Below are positions 8,133 to 18,022 of a DNA stretch of 64,000 nt, one piece after another. A program made the position numbers and the translations under genes. The notes beneath the pieces were generated by a model. That model was not told the origin of the DNA and searched no databases. It was given only the letters and a program-made list of their open reading frames with translations. Position 1 is the first letter of the stretch; each line of letters opens with the position of its first letter. The stretch covers positions 62,001 through 126,000 of the forward strand of contig JAIORJ010000182.1 in the NCBI GenBank assembly GCA_021108185.1. Direction: 5' to 3'. Origin of the DNA: Methanococcoides sp. (lineage in GTDB: Archaea; Halobacteriota; Methanosarcinia; Methanosarcinales; Methanosarcinaceae).

Positions 8133-10223
8133 ATGAGTGAAATAAAATGGGATGAAAAGTTCAGGGATTTTCTTAAGCGCTATTACTGGGATGAAATACT
8201 CCTGCTGGCAAATGAGTATCCTGAGCTCAGAAGTATTGTTGTTGATTTCCCCGACCTCGAGCAATTCGATGCAGACCTTGCATACGAGCTACTTGAGCAC
8301 CCGGATGACGTAATACCCTATGCTGAACAGGCATTAAGGGAAATAGACATACCTATCGAGAAGGATCTCGATGATGCTCATGTCCAGTTCATAAACGTTC
8401 CGAATCGTGTGGCTATCAGAGAACTTCGAAGCAAACATCTTCTAAAATTCATATCCATCGAAGGTATGATACGCAAAGCTACCGAGGTAAGGCCAAAGAT
8501 AACAAATGCAGCATTTATGTGCATGAGGTGTGAAAACGCCAGTTTTGAGCCACAGGATGGCCCTAAGTTCGTGGAACCTACAGATTGTGAAAATGAATCC
8601 TGTGGCAAGAAAGGGCCATTCAAGCTTCTGATAGACCAATCGACATTCCTGGATGCCCAAAAGCTCCAGGTACAGGAGTCCCCGGAAAGCCTGAAAGGTG
8701 GCAGTCAGCCCCAAAGTCTGGATGTCGATGCAGAGGACGACCTGGCAGGACTTGTTAAACCGGGTGACCGTCTTGTCATCAATGGTGTCCTTCGCTCCCA
8801 CCAGAGAACTTTGAGAGAAGGAAAATCGACATTTTACGACCTTGTCCTCCATGCCAATTCCATCGAATATGTAGATCAGGAATTTGATGAGCTCGACATA
8901 TCAGCGGAAGATGAAGAACGCATCGTTGAGATGGGAAATGACCCTGAGATATATAAGATGATCAGAGGCTCCATCGCACCTTCCATCTACGGATATGAAG
9001 ACATAAAGGAAGCACTCAGCTTACAGCTGTTCTCAGCAGTACCTAAGATGCTACCCGATGGGTCAAGGGTCAGAGGTGATATACACATATTGCTTGTAGG
9101 TGACCCGGGCATAGCAAAAAGTCAGTTGCTCAGATACATGGTGAAGATATCACCCCGTGGTGTTTTTGCATCCGGTAAAAGTGCATCTTCCAGTGGTCTT
9201 ACCGCTGCAGCTGTCAAAGATGACCTTGGGGACGGACGCTGGACACTGGAAGCCGGTGCGCTTGTCATGGCGGACATGGGTCTTGCCGCAATTGACGAAA
9301 TGGACAAGATGACCAAGGAAGATAAAAGTGCCCTGCACGAAGCCATGGAACAGCAGACCATCAGTGTGGCAAAGGCAGGCATACTTGCGACATTGAAATC
9401 AAGATGTGCATTACTCGGTGCAGCCAATCCGAAATATGGAAGGTTCGATAAATACGAAGGCCTTGCAGAACAGATCAATATGCCTCCGGCCCTTATCTCA
9501 AGATTCGATCTTATTTTCATACTCCTGGACGTACCTGACCGAACCAAGGATAGTAATATAGCACACCACATACTGAAATCCCAGTATGCAGGTGAGCTCA
9601 ACGAACAAAGGCAGAGGGTCCCACACTCAACAGTTACAAAGGAAGAAGTGGACTCCCATATGACGGTCATCATGCCCATCATTCAAAACGACTTGCTGAG
9701 AAAATACGTTGCGTACGCAAGGAGAAGGATCTTCCCTATAATGGAAGATGATGCCCGAGACCATATCATTAATTACTATCTTGACCTGCGCAAACAGGGA
9801 GAAGGCAAAGATTCACCGGTACCAGTCACTGCAAGACAACTGGAAGCCCTTGTAAGACTTGCTGAAGCAAGCGCACGCATACGTTTAAGCAATGTAGTAA
9901 CTATTGATGATGCGAAAAGGACCACACGAATATCCATGGCATGTATGCGCCAGGTCGGAGTAGATCCCGACACCGGAGCTTTCGACGTGGATGTAATTGC
10001 ATCCGGAACCAGCAAGAGTCAGCGTGACAAGATACATCATATCAAAGACATAATCAAACGTGTCGGCGACAGGCACGCAGGTGGAAAAGCACCCCTTGAA
10101 GAGGTATATTCAGAAGCTGAGACCGAAGAAATAAGTAGGGAAAGAGCTGAAGAGCTTATATCTAAGATGAAAAAGCAGGGAGATCTGTTAGCTCCCGATA
10201 GCAAGCACATAAAATTAGTATAA
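8133..10223 (+). CDS. mcm: MCM replicative DNA helicase
   Basis: Hexameric 3'-5' helicase that unwinds DNA at the replication fork. The 696-aa chain has the N-terminal oligomerisation domain, a zinc site (CMRC then C...C over about 35 residues), an OB fold with hairpin, and the AAA+ core. The core shows Walker A GDPGIAKSQ near residue 323, Walker B AIDEMDKM, the MCM box GAANPKYGRFD and arginine finger SRFDLIF. The C-terminal winged-helix tail is present. No intein interrupts the Walker A or Walker B regions. Start: GTG at 8124 or ATG at 8133 (MSEIKWDEKF); I prefer the latter because GTGG precedes it. The downstream gene begins after 12 nt. Confidence 0.96.
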   Translation: MSEIKWDEKFRDFLKRYYWDEILLLANEYPELRSIVVDFPDLEQFDADLAYELLEHPDDVIPYAEQALREIDIPIEKDLDDAHVQFINVPNRVAIRELRSKHLLKFISIEGMIRKATEVRPKITNAAFMCMRCENASFEPQDGPKFVEPTDCENESCGKKGPFKLLIDQSTFLDAQKLQVQESPESLKGGSQPQSLDVDAEDDLAGLVKPGDRLVINGVLRSHQRTLREGKSTFYDLVLHANSIEYVDQEFDELDISAEDEERIVEMGNDPEIYKMIRGSIAPSIYGYEDIKEALSLQLFSAVPKMLPDGSRVRGDIHILLVGDPGIAKSQLLRYMVKISPRGVFASGKSASSSGLTAAAVKDDLGDGRWTLEAGALVMADMGLAAIDEMDKMTKEDKSALHEAMEQQTISVAKAGILATLKSRCALLGAANPKYGRFDKYEGLAEQINMPPALISRFDLIFILLDVPDRTKDSNIAHHILKSQYAGELNEQRQRVPHSTVTKEEVDSHMTVIMPIIQNDLLRKYVAYARRRIFPIMEDDARDHIINYYLDLRKQGEGKDSPVPVTARQLEALVRLAEASARIRLSNVVTIDDAKRTTRISMACMRQVGVDPDTGAFDVDVIASGTSKSQRDKIHHIKDIIKRVGDRHAGGKAPLEEVYSEAETEEISRERAEELISKMKKQGDLLAPDSKHIKLV

Positions 10224-10235
10224 TAAGGCGAAGAT

Positions 10236-10526
10236 ATGTACCTGAAAATACACAGATCCACGAATCAAATCCTCGTCGCTGTTTGCGATAAAGAACTGAT
10301 CGGAAAGAAGCTGACCAAAGGTGAAATTGTGATAGATATCTCGGAAGGTTTCTACAAAGGAGAGATAGCATCCGAAGAGACCATCATACAAGCGATAAAG
10401 AACGCTCCGAGTGCAAACATATTTGGAACACGTTCAGTTCAATGCGCCATTGATTCGGGTGCCATTGATCCGGAATGCGTCATATACATAGACGGCATAC
10501 CACATGCCCAGATATACAGATTATGA
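10236..10526 (+). CDS. DUF424 family protein
   Basis: A 96-aa conserved archaeal protein with the DUF424 pattern: N-terminal MYLKIHRSTNQILVAVCDKELIGK, a KGEIVIDISEGFYKG strand pair, and the C-terminal N-x-FG-x-RSV-x2-AI-x-SGAI block. It is cytoplasmic and has no known reaction. It sits immediately after mcm and before two coiled-coil genes, so a role linked to replication or translation is a contextual guess only. Confidence 0.8.
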   Translation: MYLKIHRSTNQILVAVCDKELIGKKLTKGEIVIDISEGFYKGEIASEETIIQAIKNAPSANIFGTRSVQCAIDSGAIDPECVIYIDGIPHAQIYRL

Positions 10527-10557
10527 ATTTTACATTTATCAAAATATTGGTGTAAAT

Positions 10558-11217
10558 ATGAGTGAAAGTAATATGAGTAATGAAACTTCCATTCTTGACA
10601 AAGATGAGCTTATCAAAAGCGTGATAGCAAAGCACAAGCGTCTTCTGGAAGAATACAACAGAGAGTTCAGCGAGCTCGATGGAAGATCAAAGGTACTGAA
10701 AGAACAGATAGAATCCTCAAAGCAGAAAAAGGAAGATACCCTGACCCGCATTGAGGTTCTGAAAGAGAAACGTCAACAACTCTACCATCAGGCAGAGAAC
10801 GTTCTTGGGAACATGTTCACTGACATCGATGACAAACTGCTTGATAACAAGCTGATGCATGCTGCAAATGACGGATTTACCAAGGTCAGGCGCCTCATCA
10901 GTATCAATGAAGAAAAGCAGGTAGTTGATGAACTATTGACCAAGCTGGATGGTATGAGTACACATGAAACCGTCCAGAGCTCCATTCAACAGATAAAAGC
11001 AAAGGTCAATGGTGCTATCGAAGCCAGCAATGAGCTTGCAGGGACCATTGGCATTAAAGCCCTTGACGAAAACTTCCATAAAGCAACTGAGGAACTTAAA
11101 ACGATCTCACCACGCCACGGATGGCTTGAGAACAGAATAAAGAGCCATAATGAAGCCCTTGAGCACTGGGGAAAGAATCCTGCCACTGAAGAGAACACGC
11201 CGGAGGCTGACGCATGA
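10558..11217 (+). CDS. coiled-coil protein (first of pair)
   Basis: About 219 aa, almost wholly helical and charged. A long coiled coil runs over residues 15-85 (LLEEYNREFSELDGRSKVLKEQ and onward), followed by a helical domain and a second helix near the end. It resembles archaeal coiled-coil proteins of the COG1340 group, sometimes wrongly named phosphoserine phosphatase; no phosphatase motif is present. The start at ATG 10558 is chosen because GGTG lies about 6 nt upstream and the earlier frame overlaps DUF424. The stop overlaps the next start as ATGA, indicating translational coupling. Confidence 0.75.
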   Translation: MSESNMSNETSILDKDELIKSVIAKHKRLLEEYNREFSELDGRSKVLKEQIESSKQKKEDTLTRIEVLKEKRQQLYHQAENVLGNMFTDIDDKLLDNKLMHAANDGFTKVRRLISINEEKQVVDELLTKLDGMSTHETVQSSIQQIKAKVNGAIEASNELAGTIGIKALDENFHKATEELKTISPRHGWLENRIKSHNEALEHWGKNPATEENTPEADA

Positions 11218-12137
11218 CCACAACAGATGTATCAACCATGAGTGAAAAGGACCTGAAGAACACCGTTAACGATTACAGGACGAAGATCACACAGAACGAA
11301 CGTACCCTGAAAGGTGTTTTTAGAGATCTGAAGCTGCATCGCACAAATATCGATGAGCTGAAAGAGAAAAGGGACAAGCTTAACGCGCAAGTAAAGGAAC
11401 TTGCAACAAAGGCACGCGAAGAGAAGAAACTTCGTGATATCGCTAATGAGAAGATCTCAGAAATAAAGGGCACAAGAGATGAGATCCGCAGTGAAAAGGA
11501 CAAGGTCACCGGCAGTATCACCGAGCTTAAAACAAAGCGTGATGAATACAACAAGCAGTCTCGTGGAAGTGTTGAATCTCTGTCAAAGGCATATGCTGCT
11601 GAACTTGATAAGTTCTTAAATGCAGACATTCCCCTCAAACATGAGATTGATATTTTCGAGAAACTTTCCGACCTTGGAGAGAGGATCGGTGCTGCAAGTC
11701 AGGCTGATGAGCTACATAGCAAGATCGTGGAAACATACAGATCATCAGAGTCGATCTACAAAGCCGATGGGACTGTTGGAAAGGATGTAAAGGGACTTGC
11801 AGAAGAGTCACAGAAACACCATCTTTCAATGCTTGCATCCTACAAGAAGATCGATGAACTTCGAAAAGAAGCAGACCTCTATCATGCTCAGATCAAAGAG
11901 ACCTATGATGTAGTCTCACCCATAAGGGAAAAGATCGATCCACTGAAGGCAAAGATATCAGAGCTCAGAGATGAACTCAGCACATATCTTGACAAGCTCA
12001 ATGAGATCCAACTTGAACATGATGAGAAGAAACTGGATGAGAAACACATTGTTGCAAAAGAGAAGTTTGAAAAGACAGGAAGAATGAGTCTTGAAGACCT
12101 TAGATTATTGATGGAGAAAGGAGATCTTAAGCTTTAA
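11214..12137 (+). CDS. coiled-coil protein, COG1340-like (second of pair)
   Basis: A 307-aa protein with two long coiled-coil stretches (about residues 12-120 and 205-285) rich in Lys/Glu/Arg heptads, flanking a shorter helical domain. This is the arrangement of an SMC-like arm without ATPase motifs. It is coupled to the previous gene by an ATGA overlap and shares its architecture, suggesting a heteromeric rod. A T-rich tract after the stop (12151-12175) probably ends the mcm-DUF424-coiled-coil operon. Function unknown. Confidence 0.75.
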   Translation: MTTTDVSTMSEKDLKNTVNDYRTKITQNERTLKGVFRDLKLHRTNIDELKEKRDKLNAQVKELATKAREEKKLRDIANEKISEIKGTRDEIRSEKDKVTGSITELKTKRDEYNKQSRGSVESLSKAYAAELDKFLNADIPLKHEIDIFEKLSDLGERIGAASQADELHSKIVETYRSSESIYKADGTVGKDVKGLAEESQKHHLSMLASYKKIDELRKEADLYHAQIKETYDVVSPIREKIDPLKAKISELRDELSTYLDKLNEIQLEHDEKKLDEKHIVAKEKFEKTGRMSLEDLRLLMEKGDLKL

Positions 12138-12349
12138 GCTTATTATCTCATTTTTTATTTTTTATTTTACGTTGTTATTTGATCATTGATTATTTTTACG
12201 TTCATTCATCATTACAAGGACCTATTTTCAGCATACATCCAGTTAGACCCTAGTCAGATCGATAGAGAGAACTATAGACATAGTCAATCCGTCATCACCA
12301 TTTCCGACATTGTCAAACTACTTTTTAAATAATGCCTGTTAAATTCCAA

Positions 12350-12913
12350 TTAATAGTTCCAGGAGAAACGTTTGAAAATTACAAAGCAAGCCATACTCAA
12401 AACAGCCATAACAAAACTGAATCCTGGAACGTTCTCTGCCGTACTATTATTTTCAACGGGAATATTCGGAACGTTCGGGGAACTGTCCGGATCCTCATAC
12501 ACAGGCGCAGCTAATGAAGGATCAAGATACTGATATACCGGAATAAATGTGATCAATTCACCGTCAGGCCCATAGTAAATGGCATCCAGAGTAATGTTCA
12601 ATATCTCTTTAGAATTATGTGAGTAGATAAAAACAGAACCTTCGCTCAGGATCTCATCTTTGAGAGCAACACCATCAAGTGAAAGTTCCACCCAAACATT
12701 GCCATCATCACTAACATCCTTGACCACAAAGAGATATCCCTGACTGAACTGCCATTCACCCTTGGTTTCAATGAAAATACCCTTGCCATCAATAAGTCGG
12801 ATGCGGACATCATCATTTGCAGCCGATACAGGGAAGACACAAATGAAAAATATTAAAAATAGCAAAAGGATGGAAAGTAAAGGTCTTAACTCTCTTTTAT
12901 CCACGCGCCACAC
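12350..12913 (-). CDS. S-layer-domain surface protein with PGF-CTERM-like tail
   Basis: Exported protein of about 187 aa. It has an N-terminal signal segment (LLSILLLFLIFFICVFPVSAA). One copy of the S-layer-related beta domain of Methanosarcinaceae follows (WQFSQGYLFVVKDVSDDGNVWVEL, a D-E-x-L-S-E-G strand, YYGPDGELITFIPVYQYLDPS). A short Asn/Pro linker leads to PGFSFVMAVLSMACFVIFKRF, which resembles the PGF-CTERM anchor. Full S-layer proteins carry two such domains and are much longer, so this is a mini version. The start is GTG 12913 or GTG 12904. It is 3 nt after birA, so probably co-transcribed. Confidence 0.65.
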   Translation of the reverse strand: MWRVDKRELRPLLSILLLFLIFFICVFPVSAANDDVRIRLIDGKGIFIETKGEWQFSQGYLFVVKDVSDDGNVWVELSLDGVALKDEILSEGSVFIYSHNSKEILNITLDAIYYGPDGELITFIPVYQYLDPSLAAPVYEDPDSSPNVPNIPVENNSTAENVPGFSFVMAVLSMACFVIFKRFSWNY

Positions 12914-12916
12914 CCA

Positions 12917-13882
12917 TTATCTATGAATGCAACTTCCGGCAACGATCTCTTCCAAACCTTCTGCAGTTTCCACAAGAAGAGTACCATTTTCAGTGATACC
13001 TACTGCTTTTCCGCTTATCATCCTTTGCGGCGTCACCACATCCACATCCCGGCCTATAGTTGAAGACAGGGATCTCCACTCTTCAAGAATTGAATCGAAA
13101 CCTAATGTCTTAGATCTTACATACTCATCTTCAAGTGCCCTCAACAATGCCTGAACAAAAGCGATCCTATCCAGCTCTTCACCTTTTATCTCACTAAGAC
13201 TTGTTGAACTCGACCGGATATCTTCCGAAAGGTCTTCTATGGACACATTGACATTGATACCCATACCAATGACAACAAAATTGATCTGATCGGTTTCCGC
13301 ATCCATTTCTGTCAGAATTCCACAGACCTTCTTATCCCCGACCAAAACATCATTTGGCCATTTAAGAGATGCCTCAATACCAAATTCACGAATTGCCCTT
13401 GCAACGGCAACCCCGGCCATGAGAGTAAAACGTGGTGCATATGCTGGAACCACATTCGGTTTAAGGATAACGGACATCCAGACACCGCCTCTTGGAGATA
13501 CCCAATGTCCACCTTTGCGACCACGACCGCTGTCCTGCATTTCAGCAATTACAACAGAACCTTCATCTGACAGTGGCCCCATTTTCTTTGCGATATCATT
13601 GGTTGAATCAACCTCATCGAAATATCGAATATCAACCCCAATGATACTCGTGTCAAGACCATCCATTATCTCCGACGGATAAAGTTTGTCGGGTGCTGAG
13701 ACCAGAACATGACCGGAACCAGGCGAGGATTTGATGACATAGCCTTCCCCACCAAGTGCTTTAATATATTTCCAGACCATCGTTCTGGAAATACCAAGTC
13801 TTTGCCCAAGTTCTTCACCGGAAATTGGATCAGTTCCTGCATTTTTCAAAGCTCTGATTATATCCATTTTCTTGTCAGTCAA
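12917..13882 (-). CDS. birA: biotin-[acetyl-CoA-carboxylase] ligase with N-terminal HTH
   Basis: Attaches biotin to the carrier lysine of PycB using ATP. The 321-aa protein has an N-terminal winged helix-turn-helix (residues 5-55, GEELGQRLGISRTMVWKYIKAL). The ligase core follows, with the nucleotide/biotin loop GRGRKGGHW at 119-127 and LKWPNDVLVGDKKVCGIL. An SH3-like C-terminal domain carries GKAVGITENGTLLVET. The HTH suggests it may also act as a biotin-responsive repressor like bacterial BirA (inference). It lies 49 nt downstream of pycA in the same direction. Confidence 0.95.
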   Translation of the reverse strand: MTDKKMDIIRALKNAGTDPISGEELGQRLGISRTMVWKYIKALGGEGYVIKSSPGSGHVLVSAPDKLYPSEIMDGLDTSIIGVDIRYFDEVDSTNDIAKKMGPLSDEGSVVIAEMQDSGRGRKGGHWVSPRGGVWMSVILKPNVVPAYAPRFTLMAGVAVARAIREFGIEASLKWPNDVLVGDKKVCGILTEMDAETDQINFVVIGMGINVNVSIEDLSEDIRSSSTSLSEIKGEELDRIAFVQALLRALEDEYVRSKTLGFDSILEEWRSLSSTIGRDVDVVTPQRMISGKAVGITENGTLLVETAEGLEEIVAGSCIHR

Positions 13883-13931
13883 GTAATAACCCCCAAATTC
13901 AAATGATAATAGAACAATATATCAACAGACC

Positions 13932-15428
13932 TTATTTAGTCTGTTGACAGTTTGACTGCTGTTTTGCAGCATTTACATAAGCACTGACTGCCGCGGTAGC
14001 AGCTGCTGTCTTACGTGAATTATTACCAAGTACAGATGCAAGAGTGGAACCTTTTTCCTTTTCATGCTCCACGACTTCCTTTACTGCCTCAAGGATATTA
14101 TGGTCATCGATGAAATGAGTGGTCAGGTCCCCACGTACGAACGCCTCATTGGAAAGGACAGCCTCATGGAATGGAATATTGGTAGTTACACCAATAATGA
14201 CAAACTCATAAAGTGCTCTCTTCATCCTGGCGATAGCCTCTTCACGAGTTTCACCCCAGGTACAAAGTTTTGCAACCATCGAATCATAGAAAGGAGGTAT
14301 GACATAGCCCATATAAACACCACTGTCTATACGTACACCCGGACCACCTGGTGAGCGGTACCTGGTGATCTTACCCGGAGAAGGTGCAAAATCATTGAGA
14401 GGGTCTTCGGCATTGATACGACACTCGAATGCATGACCTGTTATCTTAATATCTTCCTGCTTGAAAGGAAGTTCTTTTCCACATGCAATAAGCAACTGCT
14501 GCTTCGCAAGATCGATACCTGTAACAAGTTCAGTGATACAATGCTCCACTTGAAGACGTGTATTGACCTCGAGGAAATAGAAATCGCCCTTGGAATAAAG
14601 GAACTCCACAGTACCTGCATTCTCATAACCTATGGACTTTGCTGCTGTGACAGCAGCCTCACCCATTTTCTTACGCAGCTCTGGACTCATCACCGGAGAT
14701 GGCGCTTCTTCCATGAGCTTCTGATGCCTGCGCTGTATAGAGCATTCCCTGTCCGACACATAAACGGTATTGCCATAGCTATCTGCAAGTATCTGGAACT
14801 CGATGTGACGAGGTTCCTCCACATACTTCTCAATGAACACAGTAGGATCACCAAAAGCAGATTGTGCTACCGATTGGATAGACTCCAGAGAAGACTTGAA
14901 CTCGTCCTTTGAATAGACGACCTTCATACCGATACCACCGCCACCTGCAGATGCTTTTATCATCACAGGATAACCAATGGAATCAGCCATCTCGAGGGCT
15001 TCATCCACATCTTCAATCGCCTTGTCGTATCCCGGGACCACCGGAACACCAGCTTCGATCATAAGTTTTCTTGCAGCGATCTTGCTGCCCATCTTCTCGA
15101 TGGCCTCACTGGAAGGACCAATGAACACGATCCCAGCAGCCTTACACTTCTTTGCGAAAACCGGATTCTCTGAAAGGAAACCATACCCTGGATGGATCCC
15201 TTCCGCACCCGACTCTTTTGCCACTTCGATTATCTTGTCCATGTTCAGATAACTCTGGCTTGAAGGTGAAGGACCGATATGATATGCTTCATCTGCATAT
15301 TTTGGAAAAAGGGCATTCTTGTCAGCATCCGAATATACAGCAACTGTGGAAACATCAAGTTCCCTGCATGCACGCATTATACGGATAGCGATCTCACCCC
15401 TGTTTGCTATAAGGACTTTCTTGAACAT
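13932..15428 (-). CDS. pycA: pyruvate carboxylase subunit A (biotin carboxylase)
   Basis: ATP-dependent biotin carboxylase of the two-subunit archaeal pyruvate carboxylase, which makes oxaloacetate for biosynthesis. The 498 residues show the N-terminal [20 protein letters not shown]-grasp loop [12 protein letters not shown], the catalytic [17 protein letters not shown] and [23 protein letters not shown] blocks, and the C-terminal CRINAEDP. The Ala/Lys-rich end is a short extension. It lies 14 nt after pycB in a pycB-pycA-birA operon. Confidence 0.96.
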   Translation of the reverse strand: MFKKVLIANRGEIAIRIMRACRELDVSTVAVYSDADKNALFPKYADEAYHIGPSPSSQSYLNMDKIIEVAKESGAEGIHPGYGFLSENPVFAKKCKAAGIVFIGPSSEAIEKMGSKIAARKLMIEAGVPVVPGYDKAIEDVDEALEMADSIGYPVMIKASAGGGGIGMKVVYSKDEFKSSLESIQSVAQSAFGDPTVFIEKYVEEPRHIEFQILADSYGNTVYVSDRECSIQRRHQKLMEEAPSPVMSPELRKKMGEAAVTAAKSIGYENAGTVEFLYSKGDFYFLEVNTRLQVEHCITELVTGIDLAKQQLLIACGKELPFKQEDIKITGHAFECRINAEDPLNDFAPSPGKITRYRSPGGPGVRIDSGVYMGYVIPPFYDSMVAKLCTWGETREEAIARMKRALYEFVIIGVTTNIPFHEAVLSNEAFVRGDLTTHFIDDHNILEAVKEVVEHEKEKGSTLASVLGNNSRKTAAATAAVSAYVNAAKQQSNCQQTK

Positions 15429-15442
15429 GATAAGAACTCCTG

Positions 15443-17158
15443 TTAGTTAATAGCCATCAGTACTTCGCCCGTACCGACCAGATCCCCTTCGGAAACGAAG
15501 ATCTCCTTTACCACACCGTCATGGGAAGCATGGATGGCATTCTCCATCTTCATGGCTTCGATCACACAGACCTTGTCCCCTTGTCCAACAGTATCCCCGA
15601 CACTTACGCTCATGGAAAGGACCATTCCCTGCATGTGACTTGTAACCGCACCCTCACATTCAACAGTCTTTGAAGACTTCTCGGCAACAGTGACAGAACC
15701 TCCGGAAGGCTCTACTTTGACCTCGAATACCTCGCCCTCGATCTCGACCCTATAATCCGTTGGTATGACCACATTCACCGGTGCAACGCCGGTCGCTGCC
15801 TTTACTGCAACAAGTTCTTCCTCAACAGCCTCACCAAGCAGGAACTTAGGTGCAATTGCAGGATACAGGATATATGTGAGGACATCCTCCTCCTTCTTCA
15901 CAAGACCCATCTCTTCAGCTTCTTTTTTAAGGGACTCATACTCAGGTTTGAGAAGGTCGGCAGGACGAACTGTGATAGGCACCTCATCACCAATTATCTT
16001 CGCGATCATTTCGGAACTGATAGGTGCAGGTGACCTTCCATAGAAACCACGTACATAATCCTTGACCTCTTTTGGAACTACCTTGTAACGCTCACCCAGA
16101 AGCACATTCAACACAGCCTGTGTACCTACGATCTGGCTGGTCGGGGTAACAAGCGGAGGATAACCAAGCTCCTCACGTACTTTTGGCATTTCCTCCAGAA
16201 CCGCCTCATATTTATCAAGGGCATTCTGCTCCTTAAGCTGTGAAACAAGATTGGAAAGCATACCACCAGGTATCTGATACAACAATACGTTAGCATCGAC
16301 CTGCTCAGAGATAGGGTCAAGGATGCCACGGAACTCTTCCTTAAGGTCCTTGAAATATTTTGAAGCTGCTGTAAATTTCCCAAGATCAAGCCCTGTGTCA
16401 TATTTTGTTCTCTGGAGAGCAGCAACAATAGATTCAGTAGGTGGTTGGGATGTTCCCCCTGCCAGGGGAGAAAGCGCTGTATCGAGAATATCGACACCTG
16501 CCTTACATGCAGCCAGGTAACTCATGGATGCCATTCCTGATGTACAATGGCAGTGGAGTGCCACAGGAAGTCCTACCTCTTTCTTGAGTGAAGTTATAAG
16601 CTCATATGCCTCGTGTGGTGCGAGAAGACCTGCCATGTCCTTGATACAGATAGAATCACAATCAAGTTCAGCAAGCTCATTTGCAAACTCGACATATTTT
16701 TCCACTGTATGTACCGGACTTATTGTATAACTGATAGTGCCCTGTACATGAGCACCGACATTCTTTGCAACTGAGATAGCTTTCTCCATGTTGCGTATAT
16801 CATTAACAGCATCGAATATCCTGAAGATATCAATGCCGTTCTCATGGGCTTTGGTAACGAATTTTTCCACAACGTCATCAGAATAATGACGATAGCCCAC
16901 AAGGTTCTGACCCCTAAGTAGCATCTGTGCAGGAGTTTTCTCCATGCGACTCTTAAGCTCCCGGAGCCGCTCCCATGGGTCTTCATTCAGATAACGGATA
17001 CAGGTATCGAATGTTGCACCACCCCACATTTCAAGGGAATAGTAGCCAACCTCATCAAGTTTGTCGATGATCGGCAGCATGTTACGGGTTCGCATACGTG
17101 TTGCGAGAAGGGATTGGTGAGCATCCCTCAGAATAGTTTCCGTTATTTTTACTGTCAT
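15443..17158 (-). CDS. pycB: pyruvate carboxylase subunit B (carboxyltransferase plus biotin carrier)
   Basis: Transfers CO2 from carboxybiotin to pyruvate. The 571-aa chain contains a TIM-barrel carboxyltransferase with the start motif [16 protein letters not shown], a metal-binding HCHCTSGM block, the PYC/OADA domain, and a C-terminal biotin carrier domain whose EAMKMEN sequence places biotinyl-Lys at about residue 537. GAGGT precedes the ATG. The spacer to 17410 holds a TATA-like TTTATAAA near 17270, giving a leader of roughly 85 nt. It is the first gene of the operon. Confidence 0.96.
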   Translation of the reverse strand: MTVKITETILRDAHQSLLATRMRTRNMLPIIDKLDEVGYYSLEMWGGATFDTCIRYLNEDPWERLRELKSRMEKTPAQMLLRGQNLVGYRHYSDDVVEKFVTKAHENGIDIFRIFDAVNDIRNMEKAISVAKNVGAHVQGTISYTISPVHTVEKYVEFANELAELDCDSICIKDMAGLLAPHEAYELITSLKKEVGLPVALHCHCTSGMASMSYLAACKAGVDILDTALSPLAGGTSQPPTESIVAALQRTKYDTGLDLGKFTAASKYFKDLKEEFRGILDPISEQVDANVLLYQIPGGMLSNLVSQLKEQNALDKYEAVLEEMPKVREELGYPPLVTPTSQIVGTQAVLNVLLGERYKVVPKEVKDYVRGFYGRSPAPISSEMIAKIIGDEVPITVRPADLLKPEYESLKKEAEEMGLVKKEEDVLTYILYPAIAPKFLLGEAVEEELVAVKAATGVAPVNVVIPTDYRVEIEGEVFEVKVEPSGGSVTVAEKSSKTVECEGAVTSHMQGMVLSMSVSVGDTVGQGDKVCVIEAMKMENAIHASHDGVVKEIFVSEGDLVGTGEVLMAIN

Positions 17159-17410
17159 TATTTGTACCTCATAATTATCAATTCAGACCCAGCTTGGATC
17201 AATAAGTTTTTCATAAGCCGAAATTGAACTTAATTGAACATATACTTTTATGTAGTTTCTGGTAAGCATTTATAAACAAAACGTAATAAATACTATTATT
17301 ACAATAATATAATATGAAAGTTAACTATGGCAGCAACGTCTCAAAACCCTAACCAAAATGAAAAAATAGAAAAATAGAGAAGAATTAAAATATGCATTTC
17401 AATGCGATAT

Positions 17411-17878
17411 TTATATAACTCCGATCGAACCTAAAAGTTTCAAGAAACCTCCACCGACAGAGAGAATAATACTCTTCATAGTGCTTGCTGCCTCTATCTT
17501 GATCTCGTCATTATTGTATGCATCATTGAAATCTGAGACAACATCGTCAGATTCCAAGAGGCCACTCACGACATCTTCATTGGTAGTTATGATAAGGGCT
17601 GGTTCAAAACCAGGATTTGAAGCATTCACTTTTTCAAAAATCGTAACCTCCATATCTACATTAGTTACTGCTTTTATGGCAAGTTTGCTTGCATCGTTCA
17701 TATCGATTAGCAAAAGCATTTCTTCATTTCCTATAACATATTTAACACTTGAAGGAACCTGATCAACGTTCTGATTAAAATCATTCACAACAAGGTCCAG
17801 ATCATCAAAAAGATCTGCAGATGCAGGAATTGAAAGCATTGAAATAATCAACAGAATTGTTAGTATACCCAATTTCAT
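17411..17878 (-). CDS. exported protein of unknown function
   Basis: A 155-aa secreted protein with a clear signal peptide ([21 protein letters not shown]). The body has alternating beta/alpha character, and [20 protein letters not shown] followed by NDEIKIEA resembles the end of SCP2-like sterol-carrier folds, though this is only a weak visual likeness. It ends with a hydrophobic helix ([19 protein letters not shown]) that may hold it at the membrane. The start is ATG 17878: GAGGTG lies 5 nt before it and the frame is open only three codons further. Divergent from the PolD large-subunit gene. Confidence 0.6.
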   Translation of the reverse strand: MKLGILTILLIISMLSIPASADLFDDLDLVVNDFNQNVDQVPSSVKYVIGNEEMLLLIDMNDASKLAIKAVTNVDMEVTIFEKVNASNPGFEPALIITTNEDVVSGLLESDDVVSDFNDAYNNDEIKIEAASTMKSIILSVGGGFLKLLGSIGVI

Positions 17879-18022
17879 ATTATACACCTCATTAAAATAA
17901 ATGTTACTAACTTATCATATAATGAAACAAATATAAAAGCGTACGGTTTAATTTCAATAGACATCAACATCTTTTTAATTTCACACCCTATAATCACTGA
18001 CAAGAAGGGAGAACAACCTAAT

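Noticed and set aside
8133-10223. Intein in mcm or in PolD
   Set aside because: Both proteins have normal length and uninterrupted motifs at the usual insertion points.
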